Shown here: positions 28,670 to 42,300 of the stretch, piece by piece | Numbering within the stretch: position 1 is the stretch's first letter | How the letters are laid out: every line of letters begins with the position of its first letter | Assembly (NCBI GenBank): GCA_016802295.1 | Contig: JAESIW010000207.1 | Coordinates: forward strand, 2,054,955 to 2,118,954 | Direction of reading: 5' to 3' | Length of the DNA: 64,000 nucleotides | Source of the DNA: Brachionus rotundiformis | Lineage: Eukaryota > Rotifera > Eurotatoria > Ploima > Brachionidae | Made by a program: the position numbers and the translations under genes | The notes under the pieces: generated by a model | What the model was told of the DNA's origin: nothing | What the model saw: the letters and a program-made list of their open reading frames with translations, nothing else | The model's database searches: none

Positions 28670-28728
28670 AATGATTGATTGATGCCAACAATGCCAGTCT
28701 TGTTAGATCCGACCATCAATCAATCATT
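28670..28728. repeat. Inverted repeat built from TGATTGAT, 29-base loop
   Basis: ATGATTGATTGATG (28671-28684) and its exact reverse complement (28714-28727) flank a 29-base loop; one more A-T pair extends the stem. Each arm holds Pbx/Exd-Hox-like TGATTGAT sites, so the element presents the same motif on both strands. It lies about 1.7 kb after the Meis stop and mirrors the upstream cluster. Confidence 0.6.
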
Positions 28729-30046
28729 TCACAAAAAGCTTATCATCAATTGACCCTGAGTCCGGATTGCGTATGTATGTGTACACACACTCGAGTGGAT
28801 TGTGTTCAGATGTTCAATGAATAGATAAGATTGCACTCGAGTATTATTGAGCGCAAGGTGCTCTAATTGAATAAAACAGCAAGAGTTGGTATTTTATTGC
28901 TCGGTTATTGATATTTTAAATCAATCTAGAATCAGTCCAGGGGGTCATTAAGAGTCAGGTAAGAGCTCATGAAAATTGAAAGTCTCTCAATCTCGGCTTG
29001 AAATTATCTATTTCAATTAATAAATAAAAAAAATTAATAAACAGAAGGTGGTTGTAAAAAAAAAAAATTTTTTTTATTAGCTTCTAATTTTATTCGGTCT
29101 AGATAAGATTAGTAAATTAGCCCGGATAGAGCTCTCGTAAAAAAATCTATATAAAAATACATTTATTAAAAAAAGTTAGAGAGCTCTTGAAATTATCTAT
29201 TAGGGTCGTTTGCTTTATCAGTGCCAACTGTTGCTTGTCAATCAAAGCTCTCTTTAAAACTCGATATGAAATTAATTAAAGTTCAGTATGGTTGCACCCG
29301 GATGGTTTTGCAAGGAGTTGTTGACAAAACCAGCGAGTTGTAAGCTGATGCGTGTCGAACGTACGGCCTCAATCGGCCCTACGATCTGTATCGATTCGCT
29401 CGATCAAACTCTTAATTTCAATTTCATCTTAGAGAACAATTAAAATGTGCCAAATCTGATCAGACTTTGATCGGACATTCCATTACCTAATGAGGCTTAG
29501 ACACACACTATTAGGCAACTGATCCTTATCTAACTTACTTTCCGTTAAAACAAACAAAATAAACTAGCTCTCTTCCGCATATACTTTCATTATTTTAGAT
29601 ATTATTTTAGACATACAATTAAATATAATTATATGTTTGAATTAGAAGTCAACTATTCCCCAAGCGAAGCTAAACTGGCTTGAATGATTAGTACTGAATT
29701 TTGACTTCCGAATATTCGAACAATTCTCTTGATAGAATACTTTTGTTTTGAAATTAAATTTTCTCATTAAAAAATATATGAAACAAAAAAAAAATAAAAT
29801 AGCTAATTAATTGCTACTCTTTATTATTAGAGAAATAGAACAAAAATGGCTAAGGAGATTTTCTTGTCAAATTTGGATGTAATTTGAGCCCGTTCAATGA
29901 GCGAAATGAGCCACTGCTAACTTGTACTTAAGATACTTATCTGGATATTAAATTAAACAAAAAAAATATAAAATTACAATCTTGGAATATTTTATTAAAA
30001 TAAATAATCTCTTTGGTTGCTGTTGGTGTTGACATGACTAGGTTTT

Positions 30047-33000
30047 TTAGTCAAATGGTTCTTTGAGTGATTGAATAAATGACTTTCCGTTGAGTAAGCA
30101 TGTCGTGCCGACCATAAATTCGGTGGTGCCTTGTTAAAAAAAATAAAAGTAAATAAAAAAAAGCTTCTTATCTAATTTGATAATGTACTGTCATTGATTG
30201 AAGAAAGGTATCTGAGTGAGCTGATTTCGGCGAATGTACATCCGCCGACAAAAAAAACCATGGTCATTTTTTGGTCCAGACTGGTGCCGGACTGAGCCGA
30301 GTTCAACGATGTGTTTGAATTTCCTTTAAATAGAAATTGCGAAAAAAATTTTTTTTTACCAAATTAAATTTACTTCTCTTCTTCATTCCGTTTGGCAAAT
30401 GCTGAACTTGTTCGAAAAACTCGCCGGGTATCAGACCAAACAAGTCGCCATACGCTTTCCAATTGGGCCTGGTCATGTACTGACAGAATCGAATGGAAAG
30501 CGGTGCATAGCCACTAAATACATATGATATGTCATTGGGAGTCTCTTCATTCACCTTGTCCACTAATAAATTCATTTTTTTGCTCAACATATCAAAATTT
30601 TTAGCTCCCTGATGGTGCAAGAGATTGGATTTTTCCAAATTGCTTAATAGTTCATAATATTTCATCCCATAGGCCTTAAAAAATCTTAATTAATTCACAA
30701 TTGATTCTTGTTTATTTAGTGAATTATGGCTTATTTACATTAACATTGTTTGCCAAAGTTTAAAATCGCTAAATGAGAGTATTTATTTAGCGCGGATTAG
30801 CTTTTGAATTATGATCTATTTAGATAATATTTTTTCAATTAGATTAAAAATTCAAAATAATTATTAGATTTATTGTTAACAAGATAATAACTTGTTCAAA
30901 TATAAATAAATGAATGTAGATTTGTTTGAGCGTTTTGGCAAATATTTTTTTTGGCTTTCATGAGAGTGTTTGTAAATTAGATAAATTAAAATTAAATGAA
31001 TAAATATTTGATTTGATTTAATTTAAAGAAGAGAAAATTATTATCTTATAATATGAAATATTGAATTTTTTTCGTATTTTTATTTTTATCATTGTTTGCA
31101 TAAAGATAAAATCTAAAAAAAATTATATTATTAAGAAATGATTTATTATTATTTTTTCTGATTGTCAAATGATCAATTTTAGTCTAAATCTATTCTTTAC
31201 TTTATTTTCGGAACATATGCATATATTTTAGTTTAGACTTGTTTAAGTATTCATTAATAATTTAAAAATCAAATAATTAATATTTTACTTTGAAAATAGT
31301 TTTTATATATTTAAAATTTTGATTTTTTTTTAAGTCTACGAATATCTAATTTAGGCAAAATTTAATTGTATCAAAACTACTTACTCTTATAATTTCACGT
31401 TTATAAGTTTCCAACAAAGAGGGTTTAAAGCCATTGTTTACCGCGCAGTGTAAACATACCAACCTCAATACGGTGTAAATATCCTCACCACGACTCATAC
31501 AGTTAATTATATAACTATTTGCTTTGTCAGTACTTAATCCAGCCAGTAGATCGTTTTGACATTGAAGTTTTTCAAAAAATTCATCAGACATTGTCAACTC
31601 TTTAATTATTTCAGCAATGGTCATATCTTGGTTAACAAAAAATGATTTACTAATATAGATAAACAATTCAAATTTTCTGTCTTACGATTTTCCAAGGAAG
31701 TTTTTTTGACTTGATAAGTTTTGAGAGTCTTCTCGACAAACATTCTCAATTGACTGACACTTTGTAGACGATTTTTTTCCTATTGTCAAAATTCATTATT
31801 TGAATTGATAAATAATTTTACCATATTTGCCTATACTACCTCATTGGTTTGCTGCAGTTCCTTGGCTGTTCGACTCAAAACGGGATTAATGGCATTGAAA
31901 TTACGGTCTCGGATCTCGGCAAATAAACTATCACCTGAATTGAGTATGACTATTGATTTTTTCATTTCAACTACATTTAATTTGTCATCTTGATTGGGTT
32001 TTTTGATTTTTTCCTGCGGAATTTCTAGTTGAGCTATGATCGGAAATTAAAAATGGAAATTATTTTCTTATCTTTTTAGCTTACTGTACTTAATGCCAAA
32101 GTTTTCATCGATTAGGCCCTCATATGTAAGTTGGATCATCATTGGTGTTATTAGGTCAATATTTCTATCTATTATAATCAAGTTATCTATTTTGGGTGTA
32201 ATTTGTGGTTCTTGGTTCTGGTCCATTTCGCGTCTCATCCTCATTAATTGATCGGCTACCATTCGCGAATACTTTCCCTTGCCGTATATATTGGGTATAA
32301 TGCCGTACAATGATTGCATGGTCATTAAAGACTTGGCAATATTGTAGATGTAAGTTGGATCGTTGTACAAAAATAAATCCTTGATGGTAGAAAAATGCTA
32401 AAAATTTAATTATTAATTTGATTTTTTTACTTTAAAAAGCTGTGGATTTTCCATTGAAAGCAAGTCATTATCAAGTGGTATCAAGTCCAAAAAAATCTCC
32501 CTTAAATTATTTCTAAAAGAACCATAAACTCCGAGTTCTTTGAGTTTTTTCTCACATAAATGTGTCATTCGTGGTACAAACAAGATATGAAATTCTTTTA
32601 TCTCATTTTTTAAATCACCCTCACTTAAAAATAATTATTAAAATATAAATATTTACTCAATTAAATATATTAATTAATAAATGAATACAAATAGTTTTTT
32701 ATCTATCTTTTATTAAAATCACTACTAAAAACTGCTTAAACACGAGCAAACTTTGAAAAATTTGATTTATTTATTATATTTAGAGATGCTTTTTTAGTTA
32801 TTTTTTATCATTATCTCAAGTTATATTGTGTTAATTATTAATAATCAATTCAAGCTAAATTAATTACTTACACACTAAGTACATTGGTAGCTATTAAACT
32901 CATCAATTCCAACTTTGGTTTTACAATAAAAAACACATGATGAATATCAGACAAATCTTTTTTTTTTAAAATCCGATTATCTCTTAGTTCTCTTAAGTCC

Positions 33001-33200
33001 ATCATTTTGTCAACACCACGCTCTTTGAGAACTCTGTAATCAGCAATCAAGCCAAGTGGCTGAGTTAATTGTTTGTCCCAAACGATTAGCTTTTTGCCAG
33101 GACAGTCTTCAAAAAAGCTCAAAAATTCACGTCTTAACCATTCTTTTAAATCGAGTAAATTAACTCTATCACTTGACAAATGGGATGATGTAGTGGTCAT
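30047..33200 (-). CDS. VPS33A: VPS33A, Sec1/Munc18-family subunit of HOPS/CORVET
   Basis: SM protein that templates SNARE assembly for endosome and lysosome fusion. Nine exons (minus strand): 33200-32872, 32623-32431, 32397-32085, 32033-31840, 31779-31686, 31626-31385, 30674-30374, 30323-30189, 30129-30047; 627 residues (human 596). Matches run from the N terminus (RVNLLDLKEWLRREF, VWDKQLTQPLGLIA) through HILFVPR, LDLIPLD, LTYEGLIDE, EIRDRNFNA, DISYVFSGYAPLS and GGCTFAEIS to the C-terminal strand and helix. It is closer to VPS33A than VPS33B. The sixth intron is long (710 bases) and empty. The start is 166 bases after the VPS13B stop on the same strand. Confidence 0.95.
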
Positions 33201-33366
33201 TACCTAAAAGAAAATATACAAACTGACCAAATTAAGTTATCATCAAGCACTAGATCGGCTAAAATACCGATCATGAAGTTTTTAAAAGCATAAAAAAACA
33301 ATTTAAATTCTAAAATATTTATTTTTAATTAAAAAAATATTAATTTATTTTAAAATGAGATAATTA

Positions 33367-36300
33367 CTAATAAGCAAAGCCTTTATTTGAGACTTTACGT
33401 TTTAATGAATTGAAAATATTGATAAAATTTTCCGATACACGCGGATCTACATAAAAGTAAAATTTTTTCTGTCCATCATAACTTTCGGACATGGTATTCG
33501 AATTATTTTGAATCTTGTGAATTTTGGCAACATCTGATTCCTGTCTTGAATGGTTCTTTTCAAACTTTTTGCGAATCGGCTTTAGGCTCTGTCCACACAA
33601 ACAAGTAACATTATTTTCTGAATTGCTTTTCTCACTTTGGAGCAAAAACTCCATCAATCTATTAAGGTTATTTTCATATATTTTATCATTTTCATTAACA
33701 AAAGCTTCTATTTTCCTACTATTTAGCACTACACACATACCAATCTCATTATCTGTTTCTTTGGTAAGTCTAACATCTATTTCACTGATATAAAAAGCGC
33801 GTAAAAGCATGTCTTCATGCTTATCCATCATGTACAATATTTCATCACCAAGTGCCAAATAACACGGTGACAAACTAGCTTGACTTTGATTTGTATTTGT
33901 ATATACGCATTCTATTATAGAATTGATTCTACTTACTGATTTGCTTGAATCTAGCAATTTATTGGTAAATTTGGTACACGATATGGAAAATTTTGAAAAT
34001 TCCTTGTTAAGCGGTTTTTTGTATAAACGTAATTCGCCTAATGGGACCCGGTTTATTCCGGTTATTTTGAGCAAACCTTGTCCGGTCTGATTGACTAGTT
34101 CGGCTACTGCACCAACTGGCTTTGTTACCAACCCAATGATGCCCTTGCTAAGTCCCTTTAGAATACTATCTGAATTGTGAACTGACTGAATGGGCTGTTC
34201 GGCAAGACCTCCGATGGCACCCATTATAGATATCAAAAAACTTGACGAAACTTGCAGAAAACCAGAACCAAGCGATTCCGATTGTTGATGACGCAAAAAG
34301 TCCTGTCTAGCCAAGTGCTGTGGGTCAAAAGACAGAATATCCATGTTACGAGATATAAATGAAGCAAATGAAGTCATTGAGGTAATTGTGCCAGAGCTCA
34401 AGTTTCTAATAAGCGATAGAGAGCCTTGACTAAAGCCTTGGAAAAGGCCTCGGGGCCCATCACGTCGAAGTTCCTTATAAGGCAAAAGCAGAAAATCCAA
34501 CACTCCATTGCTTACTTGTTGTACAAATGCTGTCGGTGAGCCTATTAAATCTAAAGAGCCTATAACCCATCCAGCTCGGAATATTAGTGAAGTCAAATAA
34601 TGACTGGTCAGTTTGTTGACCAATTGAGGCAATGATTGGAGTGATTCTGGATGACCAATTATTTGAAATTGGTCGAAAATAACTGGAGTTTTGTGCGTTG
34701 CTAGATAAACTCTTGATGTTGTTTGAAGTGTTACCATGCAGTCTATGGAACTTATTTTCAAGCATTTAAGTCGCAAAACTGGACTAGATATTAGATCAAG
34801 ATCCATTTCGCTTTTTTTTCCTTCATCATTAATCAATTCAGCATACTCAAAAATAAGTCTAATTAAATAAGTAATCAATGAATCTTCTAAATAGATATCA
34901 AAATTTTTTAAATTAATTTCCAACTTTTCTACGCTAAAACTAGTTGAATTTAGATTTAAATTAACATTCAAAAATGGCTCAAATAAATTGGTATAATATT
35001 TTTCCATTGTATAAACTGAGTCCAAAGCAAATGCAATCGGTTTCATTTTGTTGACCTGTCTTGGTATAAATATGACCGGAAAATCATATTTTTCATTATC
35101 ATACATCTGATTATCTAATTGTAAATGAGATAAATTGATTTTTATCTCTAAACTTTGGTTCATTTCGACCATAAGTTTGTCAATGGTCAAGCGTAATACT
35201 TCCACTTGATTAAAATTTGACACATAATCATCATTTAGTGCCAGAGTAAATCTATCCATGTTTAAATTAAGCATAAATTTTTGGTCTTCTTGATCAACAA
35301 AGTTATCTGAAAGATGGTCCGTATGGCAAAGTATTCTAGTTTTAGGATCTTGTTTTAAATAAAAAAACTGCTTCTCATTTATGCTGATTGTCACTTGGTC
35401 TGCATATATTTTACACAAAATTTGGCTTAGATGCAAATTGTCATCGCTGAACATGAACACAATTTGCTCATTTAAGTTTTCAATTGGAAATTGGTCAGTG
35501 GCAATAAAATCATAGTTGTACTTTAGGATACCTTCACTGGGAATTTTATGCAAATATATCAAATAGTTGGCAAACATGGACTTTTGGCAACAATTTTTTA
35601 AATAATTTTCCAATATAAAATTTGTGCTCAATCTAGGCCACACATATACGGTTGTTTTTAATCTATTGACCAGGGTGACCAGTGGTTCTGGGTCTGGTTT
35701 GATGGCAATAGCAAGCTGGCCATTTTGACTTACTAGTAATTTTTGAGTTATTATAACACCTGAATATTGATTGTCATTTTTTATTGTTACACATTGTCTA
35801 CTAATTAAAAGATTCTCATTCTGATTGCACATTTGTTTGAGTGGCTTTTCGTTACATGTTAAAACCAGGCATTTAGATTGTTCCATATTTTCAAAAAGTA
35901 AAAAATTAACTTCAGTCAAGCAACCATGTTGGTCATCTGGTTCATTGATATACATATTTTTTCGATTCAAAATAAATGACATCTTTAAATCTTGTTCTGA
36001 TTTGGCACAATTTTTTTCCAAAGTCACATGATTACGTATTAAATTAGAACTTAATAATTTGAAGCTATTCGTTATCAAAAAATTGACATCCATGGTAAGC
36101 TTATTTTTGAGAACAAACTTTGGCTCAAGTTTGAGCAATCGATAAGTTTGTTCGGTCAAAAATGAAAACTCATTGGCATTTAAATTTTCAGCAGTAATTT
36201 CATTTAAGTTTTTATTTAAAAAATTTCTGTCCTCGCTACTTAAGACAAAATAAATGCAGTCATATCTAGCTTTGGAAGAACCATTAGTAGGCCTAAGCTT

Positions 36301-39300
36301 CAAATCAATCCAACATTTGTTCATGTACAGCACATTGTTTGCTGCCCTTTCGCGGTAAAAAGGCGACACTGGTTCATCTTTAACCTCAACCCAATCTGAC
36401 TCATACTCTACCACTTGTTTCTCCAAGTCAACATGGTCTCCATTCTTTAAAGAGTATTCGTCCAAAATAACAGTGAACTTTAGTTGCTTTGAATTTCCAG
36501 GATATGACATACACACTTGACCATTAAACTTGCCAATGTGATACATTAAGTCCGAGTGACGTTCGACTATTTGAACGTCAAACTCTGTATTGTTCAAAAG
36601 GAGACATTCAGGTCTTATATTGACCCGTTGGGTGTTAGACAAAGGCCAGAATTTTTCTGTACTTAGGACAAAATTACATTTTGAAATTTCCAATTTTTGA
36701 ACACTGGATGGCATTTCTCCCAGAAAAACAGCCTTACTTGTCTCCTTAACTACCTTTACTGATACTTGATTATTAATTTTTTCTCTATTTAAATTAATAA
36801 AATTGTATCTATACGGATCGTGTATAACTAATTTTTTATCATTAAAGTTACATAAATTTGGATCTAAATTTCTAGCTCCAATTAGTTCAATTTTTTCATC
36901 ATACCACTTCGAGTTTGTGCTAAAAAGGTGAGCTTCATGGGCACCCGAATGCTCTAGGGCATCAACTATCTCTATATTCAATGTGTCATTGCTACAGTGT
37001 AGCAGACTAGACGAATTAGGTTTGAGGAGTTTTTTTTCCTGATTGAAATTAGATGTCAGATTATAAGGCAAATAAGAGCAAACAATGTATACAGGGGATA
37101 AAATAAGAGATATTTGAGTAAGCTGTTCGTTAAGGTATATATTTACCCAATATTGGATACCAATTGTGTCATCATGCCACAAAAGACCATTTTTAAGCTC
37201 AGTTAAGCTGGTTTTAATACTTTTTTCACCTAATTTGAATGAGTCTATTTCCAAGCTGGTATTTGACTCGATCAAAGCCAAGCTGGTCTTGGACCTAGAG
37301 TACTGGTCAACTTCATCTAAGCTCAACTCTCTGCTTCCTTTGCAATATGTCAAACTCAACTGGTTGATTGCCATATTCAGATAGTTGCATACAAAAAATT
37401 TTGATTGAATTAGGACAACTTTTTTGCGCTTTTGTCGACACATTTGACTATTTAGATTTACCAAAAAACTTAGATGTTCATCTTTGGTTATTTGAATTTT
37501 AACTTCTTGAATAACACTTTTATCTTCTAGACTATTAAGTGTAAATTTTTGAGAGTATTTTTTGTATTTGGGTACGTATAGTTGCATTAGTGGTAATTTT
37601 TTGTGAGTTCGCCAAAAGTATGGCAAGCTACTTCCACTATAAACAAGACAAGTCTCTTCCGTCTCAAATTGTTTGATGCTTAGGTCCAAATTGGTGTCAT
37701 TAAAAATTGAAAAGTAGTGAAAAAAATCGTCCTCATTGTCTATAAATTCATTTTGAACAGCTTTCAGTGCATTCAGACTAGATTGGCTTACCAAAAGGTC
37801 AACAGTATCAATAAAGCAGCTTACACCAATTAAATTTGTCTGTGTGGCACATACTTTGAGCCTAAATGGATCAATAATTGGTCTATGGGTCCCAAATTGA
37901 TATTCTGAATAATCAGCTCCAATTTTGGCAATCAAATTTAGAGAAATATTTTTTTTGAGCTCTATTTCTAGAAGAGATAGCTTAGAATTAAGATCGGTAA
38001 CATTTACCACAGCTAAATCAATAGTACCATATCTTTTATGAAAGCTATTAACTCTAAATTCCATATTTGATATTTTAATGTCTATATCTATTTTCTGGTT
38101 TTGTTTGGTAAGTTCTATAGAATCTACTCGTGTCGAGGCCAATAGACTTGAAGCGTATATAAACTTTTTTGCTTCATTAGAAAGCCTAATGCGCCACGCT
38201 TTAGCCCAAATTAGATCTGTTAGTAAAAATTTTTCCAAATCAATGTCAATAACAGTGCTTTGTGTACCTTCTTGTATGTCAAATTCTTTAATTAGATCAA
38301 ACTTTTTCGAAGACTCATTCAAATATTCAAGATAAAATTTGAATTTGGTGCTTGTTTTGACCTCCTGGCTACCAATAAAAGGTAAGGGCAGAATTTTTAA
38401 TGATGTAATGGATCTTTTTGTTTGGTATTTCCAGCATATTGAGCTTATAGTGTCATGTGTTGACAAGTCATCAACACAAATGATTTCATTTGAGTTTGGC
38501 AGTAGTAAATGTGGATAGTAGCACTCTACATAATTTGTAGAATACATTTTTTTAATGTAGTTGTCATCAATTATTTTATAGCTAAATGAACCATTACGTA
38601 AATCGTCATTGTAACTTGTAATCGAATCTTTGGATATTTCATTGTAACCAATTTTGTTTCCAGTTTGTCTAAAATTTTCTTTATCGTCATGTGAACTCTT
38701 AAAATATATTAATTGTATATTTTTTAATTATCTATTTATAATTGTCAAATTTATAGAAAAAAATTAATTTTTAGATAAATTTTATTTCCTATCAATTCAT
38801 AAAGAATACTTATTGAAAAATGCTTACCTTGTTATTTTGGTATTTAAAAATTTTGTCTAATTGATCAATAAATGAAGCTACATATCTATTTAAGTTGATG
38901 GAAAACGAGCCCAAGTCAAAGAACAAAGCCATATGATTGTGCACTAAATCGTATCCAAAAGAACCATTTATTGTCATTGGTCCAAAAAAATGCATCTTGC
39001 ACAATTGATCAGAATTTAAATTTACATTAAAATCGTTTAATTTAAATAAAGCAGATAATTGTTTAGACTCGATAGAACTTCTAAAATTGAATCCATTTAG
39101 AGAAGTTGTCATTGTAAGCATTTCTGTCAATTCCACAGATAAAACTATCTGGCTTGTCAAAGCATTCATATTCAAAAAAGGCATATAATCAAACTGTTTA
39201 TCTGTTTTGTCAATTTTGGTATTTTCATTGGCAAATTTGTTCACAAATTCAACAAATTTATCTATTAGCTTTAAATTAAGTCTTAGCCTCAATGGCCTTT

Positions 39301-42300
39301 CTAAATAAATCTCAGTTTTTAATTTTTCAACAGGACTTGGCTGCTCATTTGAACCAAAACATGAATCACAGACAATATTTTTCTTGGTAACTACTTCACA
39401 TATTTCATTCTGTGATGGTTGAAATAAATGAACAAAATTTGTGACTCGAAACATGAATAAACCGAGCAGAATTCCAGTTTTGGCATCTGGTTCGCCTGGC
39501 TTTGTCTCCATTACGCCCTCTTTGGCGCTCATGTCATAAATAGATACTTCGAATTTTTGTAAACTTTCGTGCATGAAAAAGCATACATGAGGCTGTATCA
39601 GGAGCAAATTGAGCAATTGGTTCTTGTCATTGCTTAGTCTGGCATTTACTTTTTCAAATGTTACCAAAAGATCATATGGAACAAGGTTTACATTTTGACA
39701 ATTCTGTGTTTGTTTTGTCTTGCTTGATCCAAATTCGTTGGAAAAAACATCCAACATTGCATTCATAAAGTATGGGTCTATATTAACATTTAGCTGTGGA
39801 ATATTCAGCTCCAATGAATATCCATGTATCAGTCTAGTGCCGTATAAAATCGGCAGCGCTAATATAAATTTTAACTTAAATTCTTCAATTAATTTAAAAG
39901 AATCTATTTCTATCTTAAAATCGTCTAGATTCAGAAGGTATTGTCTATCTTCGAGCATATATCCAGGTCTATTGATAAGCCCATGAGATTTGGCTTTGAG
40001 ATAAATTTGCTGGCTGGTAGAGTTTTGGACAAAATTACGCACCAAAGGGTTCTCAAACTGGCTAGTTATGGCTGCTGACTTGAGCTCAATCGACAAATTA
40101 TGCTCTCCCGGAATTTGAATCTTGACCCTTTTGAGTTCCAAATTAACTAATGGAAGGTGACCAGATCCAACTACTGGAATCAAATTTGGGCTCATTTCTT
40201 CTACTTGATTGCCATCCACGCTTAACGCTTGTACAAATTCAATTATTAAATCAAATAATTTCTTATTGTAGTCAAGCTCAAAACTTCCCATACTCAGATT
40301 TATCTCACCTATGGTTTTATTATGCTTTTGGAAGTTTTTCTTCAGCGACTTATTCATTTTTATTCCAATATGTTTGGTTAAATTTTTTACCAAAGCACAA
40401 GTGTAGGTAAATGATAGAAAATTGTCACTATCGGATGCAAATATTTTGCCAACAGATGAACTAATATGAGCTTTTTTCAATTTTATTTCACATCGTTGGT
40501 ATACTTGGTTTATATCTGACTCAAAAATGAGCCTATTTAAGCCCATGGTGACTGGTTCATATCCATTTTGGCTCAGATTAACATGCAAACCATTTATTAA
40601 AAAATTTAAACTAAAATTTAATTTGGCATTTTCATCGCTTTTGTGTACTAGACTAAAATTTTTGACCAAGTTTAAATTTTTTGGTCTGTATTTGGAATAA
40701 TTTGATGCATTTGACTCTGATGAGGATACATCACCAGTGGATATGGGTTCATAGTCAATGTCACACTCATCCGTGTCAATCCAGTCATACTCTTTCAGAA
40801 TACTAATACTTGAATAGCTCTTGGTGTCATCTTCGGAAGTTTGGCGAGTTCGAGTTGTTTCCGGACTTTTAATTTTTATCTCTTCATAATTAATTCTAAA
40901 CTCGAACTGAGCCACACACTGACTTAATAAATTAACCACATTTAAAATAAATTTTAAATTATCCAAAGTGAAGTTAAATTGAATTTTCTGGTTTATTTCT
41001 AGGTCTAAAATTATGGCCAAAGAGCTCAACAAATTGTCATACTGATGGTATTTTGGTTTAACCATAAACACCGAATTAAAATCAACCTGGTCAAGTATAA
41101 TTCCATTTTCATCTAATTGAATTCGAAAGTTTTTCATCTCCATAATCCATGGAAGTTTATTGCTGGTTTTTTCACAGGCTCTCAAATAGGTGCATGGCAA
41201 TTCAGCCAATTTTGAACTCATAAGTTCTTCTTCCAGATCGCATTTGGTTCCAGATGATTTAACAGCTACATGAGGCAGAGTTATGAACAGCTTTGAGCTT
41301 TGATGGTTCAGGACAATATTAATGTGTCCAATTGAGATTTGCACATGTAGACTTTGAGCCAGATCATAATAGTAATCAATTAGAGTTGGTTTGTGTAAGC
41401 TAGAGTTAATTGAGTCGTCTTGGCTCACATTTTTGGCATGATGATAAACAAAGCTTTTTTTCGAGGAAGAATTTTCAAAATTTTCACTTGGTGTTTTTGA
41501 ATGTCGACTACGCTGGGATGACAATAGGTTGTAGTGATCATCTATCTTGTCAATATTGGCTACATCGTCAAACAAATCAAGAACAAAAAGATTAAACAAT
41601 TCACTATCGCCTTTGGTACATGGCTTATAGCTTAACCATTTGAGAAAATCATCTCTAATTTGAATTTGAGAATTGTTCAAATTTATATAAACAAAAAGGG
41701 GGTCTGGTACATATGAATTATCCGGATCTACTTTAATCGGCAATTGTGCCTTTATGGTCAAAAAGTCTTTTATTTTACTTCTTTTGTCTTCAAGCTCATT
41801 CGATGTTTCCAATAATGGAATCAAATCTTTATAGAAAAAATTTCAGGAATAGATACAATTTTAAAAATTTTCATATTTTTACCAGTATGGTCATTTCTAA
41901 ACATATACAGATTACACATGTTACAATTAATTTGAATTATTTGCATTATTTTGGTTAATGAATACTTGGCCTTTAGGTCATTTGTGCTGAATCGTAGAGT
42001 CTCAGAATTTTTGTATTTTGAGCATCTGATAAAGTCTTTAAGCAATTGTTTGTACATTATTTGGCGATATTTGGCCATTTTCATTTGAAGTTTGTTTATA
42101 AATGGACGCTTTATTTGCTCCATCATGCTATTGTTTAATACTGGAAATAGATAATGATCCAACAAGTCGGAAACTAGATAAATTATTTCTTTGTTTAGGT
42201 TCAGATTGAGAACTGGTAGTTCGAAATAAAATTCGCTCATTACAAAATACTGCTTATTCCTAGAATTAAAAAATTAATGTTTGTTTTGCTTCAATTGTAC

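Larger units (their letters stand above)
26940..30046. other. Long non-coding region downstream of Meis
   Basis: 3.1 kb with no recognisable coding sequence. It starts with the Meis 3' UTR (AATAAA-like words at about 27020-27046). Less AT-rich patches at about 27580-28220 and 28440-29560 resemble those upstream of Meis and may be regulatory. The 3' end of VPS33A is at the right edge. Confidence 0.6.

Noticed and set aside
41827..41882. Apparent frameshift between two long VPS13B open frames
   Set aside because: A 56-base intron with GTAAAA donor and AAAG acceptor joins the frames in phase, so no break is needed.
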